Source: Triticum aestivum (taxonomy: Eukaryota > Streptophyta > Magnoliopsida > Poales > Poaceae). Taken from it: a DNA stretch of 64,000 bases. Below, one piece after another: positions 21,534 to 33,735 of this stretch. The notes under the pieces were generated by a model. The model was not told where the DNA came from and did no database searches. It worked only from the letters and a program-made list of their open reading frames with translations. The stretch covers positions 254,890,989 through 254,954,988 of the forward strand of contig NC_057804.1 in assembly GCF_018294505.1 (NCBI RefSeq), read 5' to 3'. Position 1 is the stretch's first letter, and each line of letters begins with the position of its first letter. A program made the translations under genes and the position numbers.

Positions 21534-22970
21534 TTATTCAATCTTTCCATTTAGAAAGGCACTCTTCACATCCATTTCATACAGAAGGATGTTGTGATGA
21601 TTTGCATAGGCTAGCAGTATGCGAATGGATTCAAGCCTAGCCACCGAAGCAAATGTTTCATCAAAGTCAATCCCTTCCACTTGAGTGTATCCTTGAGCAA
21701 CAAGACGAGCCTTGTTTCTAACAACTTGACCATGCTCATGTTGCTTGTTGTGATATATCCATTTGGTGCCAATGATATTGTGCTTACGAGGATCAGGACG
21801 CTTGACCAATTCCCACACATTGTTCAGCTCGAACTGTTGAAGCTCTTCTTGCATGGCTTGAATCCATTCGGGTTCCATGAAGGCTTCAGCAACTTTCTTG
21901 GGTTCAGAGATTGAGACGAATGCAAAATGCCCACAGAAATTGGTTAGCTGTGTTGCTCTTTGAGTAGATCTTGAACGAGTGAGTGGACCAGGTGCATTGA
22001 TGCTGTCAATTATCTTCTCAATTTGTACTTCATTTGCAACTCGAGGATGAACAGGACGAAGATTTTGCTCTTGCTGATCAATGCCATCATTTGGGGGATT
22101 GTCTTCAGGCTGAGCATTGTCTTCAGGTTGATTAGGTGCAGAAATGATAAGTTCCTCTTTAATCTGAGCCTCAGATGGTATGATCTCTCCAATTCCCATC
22201 TGCTTGATTGATTCACTTGGAGGTACTTCATCTAGCACATTTGGCAGGTGCTCTCTTTGCGAGCCGTTAGTCTCATCGAACCGCACATCCACAGTCTCAA
22301 CCACTTTATAGTGAAAGAGGTTGAAGACTCTGTAGGAGTGTGAATCCTTGCCGTAGCCAAGAATAAAACCTTCATGTCCTTTCGGTGCAAATTTTGAAGT
22401 GTGATGTGGATCCTTGATCCAGCACCTAGCACCAAATACTCTGAAGTAGCTTACATTTGGCTTCTTACCAGTTAGGAGTTCATAGGATGTTTTCTTTAGA
22501 AGCTTGTGAAGATAAACACGGTTGATGACATGGCATGCAGTATCAATGGCTTCAGGGCAGAACTTCCGTGGAGTCTTGTACTCATCGATCATCGTTCGAG
22601 CCATCTCAATAAGGGTTCTGTTCTTGCGCTCCATGATGCCATTCTGCTGAGGTGTGTACGGAGCAGAGAACTCATGAGTGATTCCCATAGTATCCAGATA
22701 AAGGTCGAGGCCGGTGTTCTTGAACTCGGTGCCGTTGTCACTTCTGATATGCATGATCTTGACGCCATAGTTCGTCATGGCACGATTGGCAAAGCGTCTG
22801 AAGACATCCTGTACTTCATTCTTGTAGAGGATTATATGCACCCAAGTATATCTAGAGTAATCATCAACAATGACAAAGCCATAGAGGCAAGCAGTGGTAG
22901 TGAGAGTAGAGTAGTGGGTAGGGCCAAATAAGTCCATGTGTAGCAGCTCGAAGGGTTGAGATGTAGTCAT
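21534..22970 (-). pseudogene. Copia integrase and start of RT
   Basis: 478 codons. Integrase catalytic residues sit at D13 (LLHMDLFGP), D78 (IRSDNGTEF) and E114 ([10 protein letters not shown]); D78 and E114 are 35 residues apart, the standard D-D-35-E spacing. RT begins near residue 370 ([24 protein letters not shown]) and runs through [22 protein letters not shown] to [14 protein letters not shown]. It stops there because of an in-frame TAA. Upstream, the protease frame ends at 22979 in a different phase. Confidence 0.88.
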
Positions 22971-22978
22971 GATTGTCT

Positions 22979-23548
22979 TCAGGGATGCTTGTCCCTAGTC
23001 ATCTTTCTAGCTTCGCAGGCACCGCACAGATGATCCTTCTTGAACATGACGCCTTTGATGCCCACGACATGCTTCTTCTTTGCGAGAGTGTGCAAGTTCC
23101 TCATGCCAGCATGCCCTAGCCTTCGATGCGAAAGCCAGCACTCTGAAGCTTTTGCTAGAAGACATACGGCCATTTTTGGTCCTACTGAGAAATCTACCAT
23201 GTACAGATCATCTTTTCGATACCCTTCAAAGACTAGAGACTTGTCAGATTCCACTAGTACAAGGCAACGATACTTTCCAAATACCACAATCATGTTTAAG
23301 TCACTAAGCATTGAGACAGACATTAAGTTGAAACCAAGGGATTCAACAAGCATCACTTTATCCATGTGTTGATCCCTTGATATTGCAACTCTACCTAGAC
23401 CCAATACCTTGCTTTTACCAGTGTCAGCAAATGTGATGTGACTCTTGTCCAATGGACGTAGCGTTGAATCCATCAGAAGACTTCGATCGCCAGTCATGTG
23501 GTTAGTGCATCCACTGTCCATAATCCATTCTGAAGTACGAGGTGTCAT
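22979..23548 (-). pseudogene. Copia aspartic protease and GAG-pre-integrase zinc region
   Basis: The protease active site is WIMDSGCTNHMTG (DSG in place of DTG, normal for copia). The zinc region WLSHRRLGHAGMRNLHTLAK with CGACEARKM leads into integrase. About 190 codons are open; the frame is lost at both ends (stops between 23548 and 23801, phase change at 22979). Confidence 0.85.
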
Positions 23549-23800
23549 AGCCTACAGTGCAGTTTGGGGGATAGGCTTCACCAAGCGAGTTGTGAAGCAT
23601 AAACATTTGGCGTACAAGTGGAACATGGAAATTCATATCTTGGTTAGGATAGATAGGATGAGTGTCAAGGAATCCTAGAACGAAATACATAGTAAGACCA
23701 TTTGGGCATTTTATCTTGCGCCCCACAAGATGTTTATGGTCCCAAGCATTAGCATTGGACGCCTTTGATTTGGCTAGAGACCTTTCCCTGCAAAAGAGAG

Positions 23801-24575
23801 TTAAGTTTTCTTAACCACCCACATTTTCAGGGGTGGCTTAGAAGCAATGAGCCTAAGTGCAGCATCTGAGAACTTCGGCTTTGGAGCCCTAGTAAATAGC
23901 CTTGCAGGAGGTGAATAATACTCATAGGAATAAGCAGAGAAGTTCTTAGTTCTATGAACATAGCGGTTTGAGTAAACACGCTCATATTCATGGGTCTGAG
24001 TATGATTTCCCTGCAAAACATTGACGTTAGGGTGACTCAGATGAGTCCTCGATCTGGATGAAGCTTTTGGACCATATGAAGCCTTTGGTATGGGGTTTGT
24101 CTTCTTCACAGGTGGTGTCATGATGACATTCACTGGAAGATTCTCAAGACAACTTTTGGGTACCCATATCTTCTTCATAGGTGGCCCATTCCTGCAGTTA
24201 GTACCAATATACCTGGCAAACACTTCGCCATTCAGATTCTTAAACAGTTTATAGTTTGCATCAAAGGATTCATCAATGATAATAGGGTTAGCACAAGTGA
24301 AACCAAATAAGGTGGATGGATCTACTAAAGGTTCCGTTGCAGCAACCCATGTGGTTTTGGGGTACTGCTCAGGCTTCCAGTACGACCCATCAACATTCAT
24401 TTTCCTCTCGAACCCAACACCCTCTTTCCTAGGGTTTCGGTTCAGGATCTGCTTTTTGAGGACATCACATAATGTCTGATGCCCTTTGAGACTTTTGTAC
24501 ATCACTGTCTCAAGCAGTGTCTTCAACCTAGCATCCTCATCAGCAATAGTAGTGGTATTCTCAACAGAGGGGTTA
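23801..24575 (-). pseudogene. C-terminal Gag of Maximus-like copia
   Basis: Open from the insertion junction at 24575 to a stop at 23801. The text (VGFERKMNVDGSYWKPEQYPKTTW, ANYKLFKNLNGEVFARYIGTN, GPPMKKIWVPKSCLENLP) is typical of the long gag tail of this lineage. It is in phase with the gag part at 55173-56392 once the insertion and one copy of the 5-bp duplication are discounted. An apparent ATG at 24676 lies inside the inserted LTR and is not a real start. Confidence 0.8.
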
Positions 24576-27500
24576 TGTAACACCCGGGTAATTAAGCTAC
24601 AGTAATCCTCTGTTGATGGTGCCACATCACCACGATTACTGTTGGTAAACTCCCGATGGTTTGAAACCCAGTTCAAATTTGAAATTTAAAGTTAAGTCAA
24701 ACAAATAAAGTTTCCAAATGTCAAAACAAAAATGTTCGTTTGGTTGCAAATATTCACTAGCTAATAATCATGTGGCAACCAACATCATTTGGCTCTCCCT
24801 TTACCTCTAGGAAAATATAAAGTGGCCCAGCAACATTTAATTCGATCGTTTAAAATTTCAACAAGTAGTCTTACATTTCCCAAACCACTTGAAACTTTGT
24901 GGGACTCTCCAAAATAATGACCACTAATTATGTGACAAGTTTCATGTTGAACAAAACTCATTTGGTAATTAATTAAAATGTCAAGGAGTGGTGAAATGAA
25001 TAGCAGGAAGGTAAAAAAAGGAAAAGACTAAAATCCTACTGTGTCTTTGGGCCACATGTGACCACAGTGCACATCGCCAAGCCCACCACAGCCTTTTCCC
25101 CTTCCTCTATTCCTCTGTACAGAGAGGAGATGGGGGCCATGGCGTGGCATGCATCCACCCCCACCATAGCCGCTGCCTTCGTCGTGTCGGCCATCTCGCG
25201 GTCCTCCTGGTGGATAAGAACATCGTCGCCCCCCCCCCTGGTGAACCCTAGCGCCCACTTTCCTTCCCCCTTGCTCTCCTACCTGATCTGGAGAGGCAAC
25301 CGTACGCGACCGCCGCCGCTACCTCGTCGTTGACACGCTCCGAAACCACCCCTTCCCGCTCGAAGGTGCCAGGAGCTGCACCTCGACATCCTCTACCTCC
25401 ACGACAAAGCTCACGAGCAGGGACCTCCCCAAGCCGTGGTCATCGTCCATCTTCATCCTCAAGTGCCGCCACTTGCTCGCCTTTGATTCGGTCGACTCCG
25501 AGCATCCCCGGCCACCCTGAGCTCCTCCTCGAACTTGTTGTTAGCCCCAATCCCCCTACACCTCTCCTTGCTTCCCCGTGCACCGTAGACGTCACACTAC
25601 TGGAGGCCGAAGCCACCGTCTGCCATGGCCAGGGAGCCCCGCGCTACCGTCCTCGCCGCTGCACCGCAACTTCTGTGCACGCATCCGCCGCGCCTGGTGC
25701 TGGCCGCTTCTCACTCTGGCCGCGTCCCTCGCAGCCGCGCGTGCGGCCTCGCCTGGCCGCACCCTTGGCCGTCGCGCCCGCTTACACTCGCCGGCCCTTG
25801 CACCGCTCGCTGTCGCCCCGAGCACTGCTGCTTGCCTCACACCCCGCCGCCTTAGCCGCTTCGGTCGCGCCAACAGGGCCGCCGCCGCCCGGAGCCTCAC
25901 CCTGCTCCCCGCCCCTTGCCGCTGCTGGGCAAGGCCGCCGGCGCAATGCGCCCGTGCGAGCCCAGCTGCCCCCTGCCTTTGTTAATTTGGGGGCTAACCC
26001 CCCCCCCCCCCCCACTAACTCTAACCCACTCACCTAAACCCCACTAACAGCTCGGCCCGAGGCCACTAACTAAAACATATTAGTTTTTAATATAAACTGT
26101 ATTTAGACCCTGAGTCACTGACGCGCGGGTCCCACCGGACCCACTAACTAGTCAACCATCGACCAGTCAACTCCTGAGTCAGCAGTTGATTGGACCCAAT
26201 GTCAGCCTCTAGTGCACCTGTGGGTGTACTGCACCGGGTGCACCCAGTTTTAACCGGTGTTTTTTTTCAGAATTAATAATTCTAGAATATTGTTCAAACT
26301 TTGAAAATTCATAGAAATTAAACCGTAACTCTGATGACAATGTTTTCTACATGAAAGTTGCTCAGTAAAATGTGATGAATCCGGATACGTGGTCCGTTTA
26401 CTTGTCAGATGCCTCTTACTATCTGAACATGGAACATTCCCCCTCCGGTCATCTGTCTGACACAGGTCCGGAACCTGGAATACATTCCCGAATGAATTCC
26501 CCCTTCGCCTATATCGTGTAGCCATACATTATGTCACACCCGGCACAACTTATAGCCACGTTATGCTTTGTGATGCTATGTTTGCTTTATATTTACTGTT
26601 TCTTCCCCCTCTTCTCTCCGGTAGACCCCAAGACCGATGCTACCCCTGTGATCGACTACGTCGACGACGACCCCTCCTTGCTAGAGCAACCAGGCAAGCC
26701 CCCCCCCCTTTGATCATCTCGATATCACCCATTGCATTCTCTCATGATTGCATTAGATTTTTCTATTGTTATTGTTTGCTCCTATTCTGATGCATAGCCT
26801 GCTTTTGTAACCTGCTTATTGTTACCTTACCTGCTTATCCTAAACTGCTTAGGATAGGTTGGTTAGTGATCCATCAGTGACCCCCACCTTGTCCTTGTTG
26901 CCCATGCTTCGTCATCGAAGACCCAATCAACGGGATTGAAGACCAGGCCCCGGCACCGCACATCACTTTACCCTTAGTTGCTCGACACTTCTAGGTTACT
27001 ATCGAGTGCCGAGGGTGAGACCTCTACAGCACTTCTTATATTAACCATGTAGTGTAGCTATTCGGTCGTGGTCATCGAGGGTGATTCCGCCTTAACCACT
27101 TCCGATACGACTCTGTCGTGCAACCCCTCAAGTGTGAACCTTGGGGGTGATTCCTCTTACGTTCACCTTGATGATTACATCGAGTGGAATTCACCGGGGG
27201 TGATTCCTCGGGTTTTCCCCTTGATGTTTAGACACACAGTTACTATGATTACTATGACTTTACACTGAACCATGTTACTAAAGACGGGTCGACCCTGAGG
27301 GGTACCCGCGCGAGCATAATTGCGAGTGATGTGGAGTCGGGTTGACCTGGAGGGTGCCCAGGAGATAATTACAAGGCGTGGACGGGCATTCTTAGCCCTT
27401 GCCGCAAGTCCTCGAGATGGGGCAACGGGGTCACATCTTTCGTGAGTCTTTGCTTGTTACCGCGTGTTCCTAATCCACTACGATTTGGATATTTGATCCG

Positions 27501-28683
27501 AGGGGCCTCTGGCCTGATCGCACTAACCATCACGTGGGCATAGTATGGGCGTTCTGCGTCGTATACATCAGCTGAAGCTTAATAGACGTCAGCGACTGAG
27601 CGGCGCGCGCCGGGTTGGACTGGTAAGCACCTACTTTTTTAAAGGAGGTAGCTAGGTCTGCTCACCGGCCGCGTACGCAACATGCAGGAGTTTTCGGGGC
27701 GATAGCCCATGACCCCTGGGGGTATAGGTTTAGTCCGGCGTGCTGGCCTCTCTAATAAGCCTAGGTCGGGTTGCCGCGTATTGTTTGGCCGAGGCCGGGC
27801 ATGACCCAGGAAAGTGTGTCCGGCTAGAGTTAATCGAGCGTGGTGGGTAAGTTGGTGCACCCGTGTAGGGAAGAAAACATCTATCGATAGCCTATCCTAC
27901 GGTAACGGACACTTGGAGTTGTGTCCCGATTGATACAACTAGAATTGGATACTTGTGATGAGAATTGGATTGTGATGAGAAATGGATAGTATGGCTCTGG
28001 GATTGCTTTCTCGCAGGGAGTCGAGAAAGGATCTCTGGCCGAGGTTGAATAACACTACTACTACTTTATCTTATGCTACTCTACTCCCTCCTGTTTGCGG
28101 CAAGATTGTGGTTTTCAGAAGATGCTAGTCTTCGATAGGACTAGGCCTTCTCTCTATTCTGGCATTTCTGCAGCCCCGTCCACATATACAACCTTTCTTT
28201 GATAATGTTGCATATGTAGTGTAGATCCCTGCTTGCGAGTACTTTGGATGAGTACTCACGGTTGCTTTGCTCCCCTTTTCCCCCTTTCTTTTTATTTCCG
28301 GTTGATGCAACCAGATGTCGGAGCCCAGGAGCCAGATGCCACCCCAATGCCTACTACTACGTGGAGACCGCCGACGATCAGGAGTAGTTAGGAGGCTCCC
28401 AGGCAGGAGGCCTTGCCTTTTCGATCGTTGTTGCTTTTGCGCTAGCCTTCTTAAGGCAAACTTGTCTAAGTTATGTCTGTACTCAGATATTGTTGCTTCC
28501 GCTGACTCTTTTGTATTTGAGCTTATGTATTCGAGCCCTCGAGGCCCCTGGCTTGTAATATAAAGCTTGTATTATTTTAATTTGTGTCTAGAGTTGTGTT
28601 GTGATATCTTCTCGTGAGTCCTTGATCTTGATCGTACACATTTGCGTGTATGATTAGTGTACGATTAAATCGAGGGCGTCACA
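24576..28683 (+). repeat. 5' LTR, 4108 bp
   Basis: Bounded by TGTAACACCC and GGGCGTCACA. Contains a GC-rich, proline-codon-rich block (25050-26040) with frames open up to 235 codons and a run of C at about 25998-26015. The same block is in the 3' LTR at 32340-34560 with different frame breaks, so I do not treat it as a gene. Confidence 0.88.
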
Positions 28684-28685
28684 AG

Positions 28686-28700
28686 TTGGTATCAGAGCCG
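28686..28700 (+). promoter_or_regulatory. Primer-binding site (initiator Met tRNA type)
   Basis: TTGGTATCAGAGCCG begins two bases after the LTR end. TGGTATCAGAGC is the standard plant initiator-Met tRNA primer site. Confidence 0.85.
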
Positions 28701-29457
28701 ACTGCCTGTAGGTAGCCCCCTTTCAACTCCTTGGCCGAAGTCGATTCTAGTCACTACAAAAATTTTACTAACATTTCTGTGTGGCTTACGGGCCCACGTT
28801 GCCATTGGGTGGTATTAGGATCTTTTATTCCTCGTCTTTACTCTGGGACCCTAATCTATCTTCTATTCGGGTTAAAGATTTTACTAACTCTAACCTTAGG
28901 TTCTCGTAACTACTTCCTCCCGGAGAGCCCCTCATTCTAGATGGTCGCTTGGTGCACCAGAAGATTCGGAAGATACTCTTCGATGCTTTCCCGAGACCCT
29001 TGTTCCCTTCGCCGTTGCAATTCCCTACCACCGATAAATCCCCATGGATAGCTACATACACTTGCCATCCATACCTTCTTTTCCAATTGCTCTTGTTCCT
29101 ACAAGATACACTGAAATACTTTGCAATTTTTCCGAGAATCTTTTGCGCCTGCTGCCTTGCAGCTCCTTTTCCGCCTGAATACCCATACGAATAATTCTTC
29201 ACACTTATCGGGGATTCGTTCATCCCCAGTTGATCATATGTCTCACAAAATTCTTCGAATGCAATTCGATCTCCCGATGATCCTCTATAGCCTAGTGCTC
29301 CCGAAAGTCTTGTCTGCCTGCATTATGGTTAAATCCATATGTCCGACAATATTCATTGACATCCTTTGTCATTGTCATCCTAAGCCTATTGATTCAATAT
29401 GTTGCGTTGCTCGCAATCATCAGTCAAACCCTAAAATTTGACCTTCTTGCTCATATG

Positions 29458-29535
29458 TCATTTTGGACATGAGTTGGATCTCGGCCAATCATGTTGTAAT
29501 TGATTGTCCACCTAGTTCCCTTCAACTTGAACATC
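29458..29535 (+). pseudogene. Gypsy protease C-terminal relic
   Basis: The plus-strand text ILDMSWISANHVVIDC followed by SLQLE matches the conserved end of gypsy aspartic protease (x-L-G-M-D-W-L...A-x-I-D-C). It stands alone, with stops around it. Confidence 0.5.
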
Positions 29536-30548
29536 GAAATTATTCAGCTGCTTCTATAATCCGATGACTTTGCACTATTTCTTCTTCTGGTTGAGCATTG
29601 TTACTCACATCAGATTCTTTGTGGTCAGCCATATCCTTTGGTGGATTATTATCTAACCGTTCCTGCCTATTCTCTAATCCTTGAGTTCTTCCCCTCATAC
29701 ATAATGCCTTTGATAAATTGTACCCTCTGCTTATTGTCAACCATGCTCTGCTATTGAGCTGATGTTATACGCTCTGGAACTTAGTGGTATATGTTCCTAA
29801 GATACCCCTACAAGTTGAATCTATTCCTTCCCTAGTCCGAGTGAACTCGAAAGAGATGTGAGTCATACTCTTCTGGTGCTTCACCAGATAAATCTTTCGC
29901 ACTACAAATTCTTCGAAAACAAGGAGTGAATGAAAGGTTATGCATTGAAGAAGTGGGAGGTGACCTTGAACCTTAGTGTTCATGCCCATGGGCCCGATGT
30001 AGAACGTATCATGGAAGCTGCTCGTAAAAACAATTACCCCTTGTTATAAGTTCATCTGGTATCAGTGAATTGATCCTTCGCAACCGTGGTTTCAACCATG
30101 ATTGTCCTTCTTTGGTCCCATTTCTTGGACAAGTTAAATCACTTGTCTTCTGCAGGTCAATACGCCTGCCCAACCTCTATTATGATCTACCTTCGAGTAT
30201 TACCCCTGGTATCTTGAGGATATCATGCCATTGCACTACATCTTATGAACTTTTGATGGAGTACTACCTTACCCATGTCTTTGTCACATCAAGGGTTCTG
30301 GGTTGTTTGTCAACTGAGAACACCGATAAGTGAATCGATTCCACACTCTGATTCAATAACTCTAAGTATTTTTTGTTGCTTACGAGTTTAATAATCCTTC
30401 TAGTCAATCCTAGCCTGGTCGACAATATCATTATCATGCCAAATTTTAATTGTGCTACCTGGTTCTTCTTCCCGGAGCACAATTTTGGACGATGAGCTAA
30501 GCATATTTCGCTCTTCCTCATCATATCATTTCGCCTTGAACAACAAGC

Positions 30549-30743
30549 TTGTTTTCGAGTTTGTGCCATACATGTGGTTCCAATAACCTTATGCTTCTTC
30601 ATTCCTTTGACTTGATGTCATCGCCAATCGATTACATCTTCATGAAATTTCTCGACAAATGTATCGTGATCATCATCAACATCCTGAGCTCTTCCAGGAT
30701 ATTAATTAAATTCATGATGAGAAATACCATCCTTGACCTTTGA
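30549..30743 (+). pseudogene. Gypsy RT catalytic-box relic
   Basis: FMKFLDKCIVIIINILSSSR aligns with the gypsy RT stretch around the Y-x-D-D box (FMxxLDKFVVVFIDDILVYS). Here the two catalytic Asp residues are replaced by Asn and hydrophobic text, so the enzyme would be dead. No other RT block is in phase nearby. Confidence 0.5.
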
Positions 30744-31839
30744 TGATTTCAGTTATCATCGACAACCCCCCTTGTCTTCTTTCCAACACATGTTTGATCA
30801 TGTCTTGGTTATACCTTTGACTCCTTGCTATTCCTGCAATTGTTCCTTGAGTATTTCTTGTGATCTTCAACTCCAGCCCCTACTTGGAACACCATGTTAA
30901 TGCTACCTCGAAGCATGACTGAGGTATTCCGAATATCAACAAGAACATTGGAAGCACATTGTCAAATGTTTCTTGATCTATTATCCAAACACCGTTGTAT
31001 GGGTAATATCAAGATTCTTCCCTCGCCCCCTTTATCTAAATGCTTTTGAACTTGTTGTTAGATCATGTATATCCTGCTCCGCTTCCCCTTGGGAAGGATA
31101 TACTCCTAATTCGTGTGTGTAAACACATTTTCCTTTCCATTGGTTTGTTAGTCTTTCTTTTGATCTATATGATAAAACAAGAAATAATTCCTTGCTTATA
31201 AAAACACCTCAAGGTACAGTTCATTCAGTACGACCCTGTTACTAATGTTGATGACATTCCGGTAACCACCAATGGACGAGAACTTTGCCTACTAGTCCGC
31301 CTCGTTCAACGAGAAGGAAAATGGTTCTCTTCGTCCCTCACCCTTAGTACCAACGTTGTTGCCAACATAACTGACAGGCTATCCTCTGACCTGCCTTGTT
31401 ATTACGACCGTACAAAATGTTAGCACCCTTCCTGCTTTTAACCCACATGGTGGGCCCATAACCCACAGTTCCACAGGATCGAAACCTGACAAATGTACAC
31501 CCCTGTTTCCAAAGTTGTCCCTCGTGCTTGGCTTCGTATGTAAATCACGAGTGACCTACCTAGTGATCTATTTTGGTATCATACGCAATGCTTTTTCACA
31601 TTGCTCTGAGCCCCTTTCACCCTCTGTTTTAAGGCAATGAATGATTGCCTACCCGGTTGAAGCTTCTTATTGTACCTCCTTACCTTGCTCTCGACGTCTT
31701 TCTTGAATTTCGACTCACGACATGGCATTATGCCATGTTCACTGAGATAGCCCCTAGGTACCTATCTTGTGCTGAACTCCGTCCTTCCCGAGTCTTTCCC
31801 CCTTACTCCACCCCTTAAATCTCGGGACGAGATTTCTTG

Positions 31840-31853
31840 TAGTGGAGGAGATT
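31840..31853 (+). promoter_or_regulatory. Polypurine tract
   Basis: TAGTGGAGGAGATT directly precedes the 3' LTR start TGTAACGCCC at 31854. Confidence 0.7.
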
Positions 31854-32476
31854 TGTAACGCCCGGGTAATTAAGCTACAGTAATCCTCTGCTAATGGTGT
31901 CACATCACCACGATTACTGTTGATAAACTCCCGATGGTTCGAAACCCAGTTCAAATTTCAAATTTAAAGTTAAGTCAAACAAATAAAGTTTCCAAATGTC
32001 AAAACAAAAATGTTCGTTGGGTTGCAAATATTCACTAGCTAATTATCATGTGTCAACCAACATCATTTGGCTCTCCCTTTAATCCCTAGGAAAATATAAA
32101 GTGGCCCAGCAACATTTAATTCGGTCGTTTAAAATTTTAACAAGTAGTCTTACATTTCCCAAACCACTTGAAACTTTGTGGGACTCTCCAAAATAATGAC
32201 CACTAATTATGTGACAAGTTTCATGTTGAAAAAAACTCAGTTGGTAATAAATTAAAATGTCAAGCAGTGGTGAAATGAAAAAGCAGAAAGGTAAAAAAAG
32301 GAAAAGACTGAAATCCTACTGTGTCTTTGGGCCACATGTGACCACAGTGCACATCGCCCAGCCCACCACAGCCTTTTTCCCACTCCTATGTTCCTTTGTA
32401 CAGAGAGGAGATAGGGGCCATGGCGTGGCATGCATCCACCCCCACCATGGCCGCTGCCTTCGTCGTGTCAGCCATC

Positions 32477-33735
32477 CAGGGCCGGTCCTGAGGGAGGGCG
32501 AACGGGGCGGCCGCCCCGGGCCCCCAAAAGTCAGGGGCCCCCTCCCAGGGTATGTGCACGTATATGTATTACTTCGAGCGAAAATAAAAAATGAAGGCAA
32601 AGTGGCGAAGTCAGCGACGGCTCAGCCTAGGAAAGAAAGAGAGAGATGTGGGCCTTGCCAATGTTTGCACCACGTCCACGTATAGGCACAAGACGTGCAC
32701 AGGAAAGGAATCGCTGGATTCACGGTTTCCTTTTTCTTCGTGATCGTTCGGTCGTTCTTCCGCTGATACCGCTGTTCTGTTCGTCTAATCGTCGTCTTCA
32801 ACTCTGCGTCTCTACGGCCTCCGACCGTCCGACGAACGACGGAACGAGACGACGATCGCGGACTGCAGCAGCCAGTAGGTACATCTCTCCTCGTGCCCTC
32901 TGCGGCTCTGCCGTGCGGTCTGCCCTCTCTTCTAGTGTTCAGTGCTCTTCCTGGTTTTCTTAATCCTAATTCCCGAATCAACATGTCAATATGGAATTGC
33001 TGGCTGGGCGATCAAATCTTCGAGGATTGAGCACACATAGGCAGATTAGATTACAGAGACAAGGTACTATATTATGCCCTACCAGATTTTTTCATGATAT
33101 TAGATGAAGATCATACGTAATTAATCTAATATTCTAATTAGCTTTCTGCTAATTGTTCCTTTAAATTTCATCAAGGTCATGTCGGCTCTGGGTAGAAAGT
33201 ATCCATCCGCAAGTCATAAAAGAAAAAAGAAGGAGGCGGATGAGGAGAAAGAGGCATTAAAACGACCATTTTAAAATATTATAAGAGCAATACGAGCACT
33301 TCAAGAAATCAAGAGGAGTTGCCGATAGTTCTCGCAGTTGATCAAAAGTCATTCCGAAAGATGATGGTCATACCCTTATAAAAGATGATGTTGACATCAA
33401 CATGGATGATACCAATGTGAGTGATCACGAGCCTATATTTAATTCAAAGCGGCAGAATATGCAGGTTTTCTTGAGAAACCGATTATTACGGTAGTCTTGA
33501 TAACAAAACGAGGGACATATTAGTGGAAAATGGGCCTAAAAGAAAATAAGAAAACACTAAATATCCTTTGCATAAAACTTTAAAACATTTTTGTATAGTC
33601 CTTACTCAAGAGAAATGAGTAATGGAGAGGTGCGTGGAATTATATCTAATATGATGATTACTAGTTAGACGATTATACTAAGGGCCCCGGATTATAGTTT
33701 CGCCCCGGGCCCCTGAAATCTCAGGACCGGCTCTG
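32477..33735 (+). mobile_element. hAT (Tip100/Ac-like) DNA transposon, non-autonomous
   Basis: Terminal repeats CAGGGCCGGTCCTGAG and, on the other strand, CAGAGCCGGTCCTGAG (one mismatch). The 8-bp target duplication CAGCCATC lies at 32469-32476 and 33736-33743, the length hAT elements make. Total 1259 bp, too short for a full transposase. The remnant of its N-terminal part is at 33179-33660. Confidence 0.92.
33179..33660 (+). pseudogene. hAT transposase N-terminal relic
   Basis: An ATG at 33179 starts a basic 31-codon frame (GRKYPSASHKRKKKEADEEK) that ends early. In shifted frames the text goes on as VDINMDDTNVSDHEP, then DNKTRDILVE and SREMSNGE. These recall the region around the TTF-type zinc finger in Tip100-like hAT transposases. 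The catalytic DDE and dimerisation parts are absent. Confidence 0.5.

Larger units (their letters stand above)
28701..31840 (+). other. Internal region of the 4.1 kb-LTR element, otherwise non-coding
   Basis: About 3.1 kb. Apart from the protease and RT scraps I see no ORF with recognisable motifs. The short minus-strand frames (for example 30264-30602) look incidental. Confidence 0.6.

Noticed and set aside
24576..24676. ATG at 24676 as start of a gag-like gene
   Set aside because: The first 101 bases are LTR of the inserted element; the frame is the interrupted gag reading through by chance.
25330..26037. 235-codon proline-rich ORF
   Set aside because: Lies in an LTR; the copy in the other LTR has different frame breaks, so no sign of selection on the protein.
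28686..28700. tRNA gene suggested by TGGTATCAGAGCC
   Set aside because: Only the primer-binding segment next to an LTR; no cloverleaf sequence around it. The same holds at 56966 and 60955.
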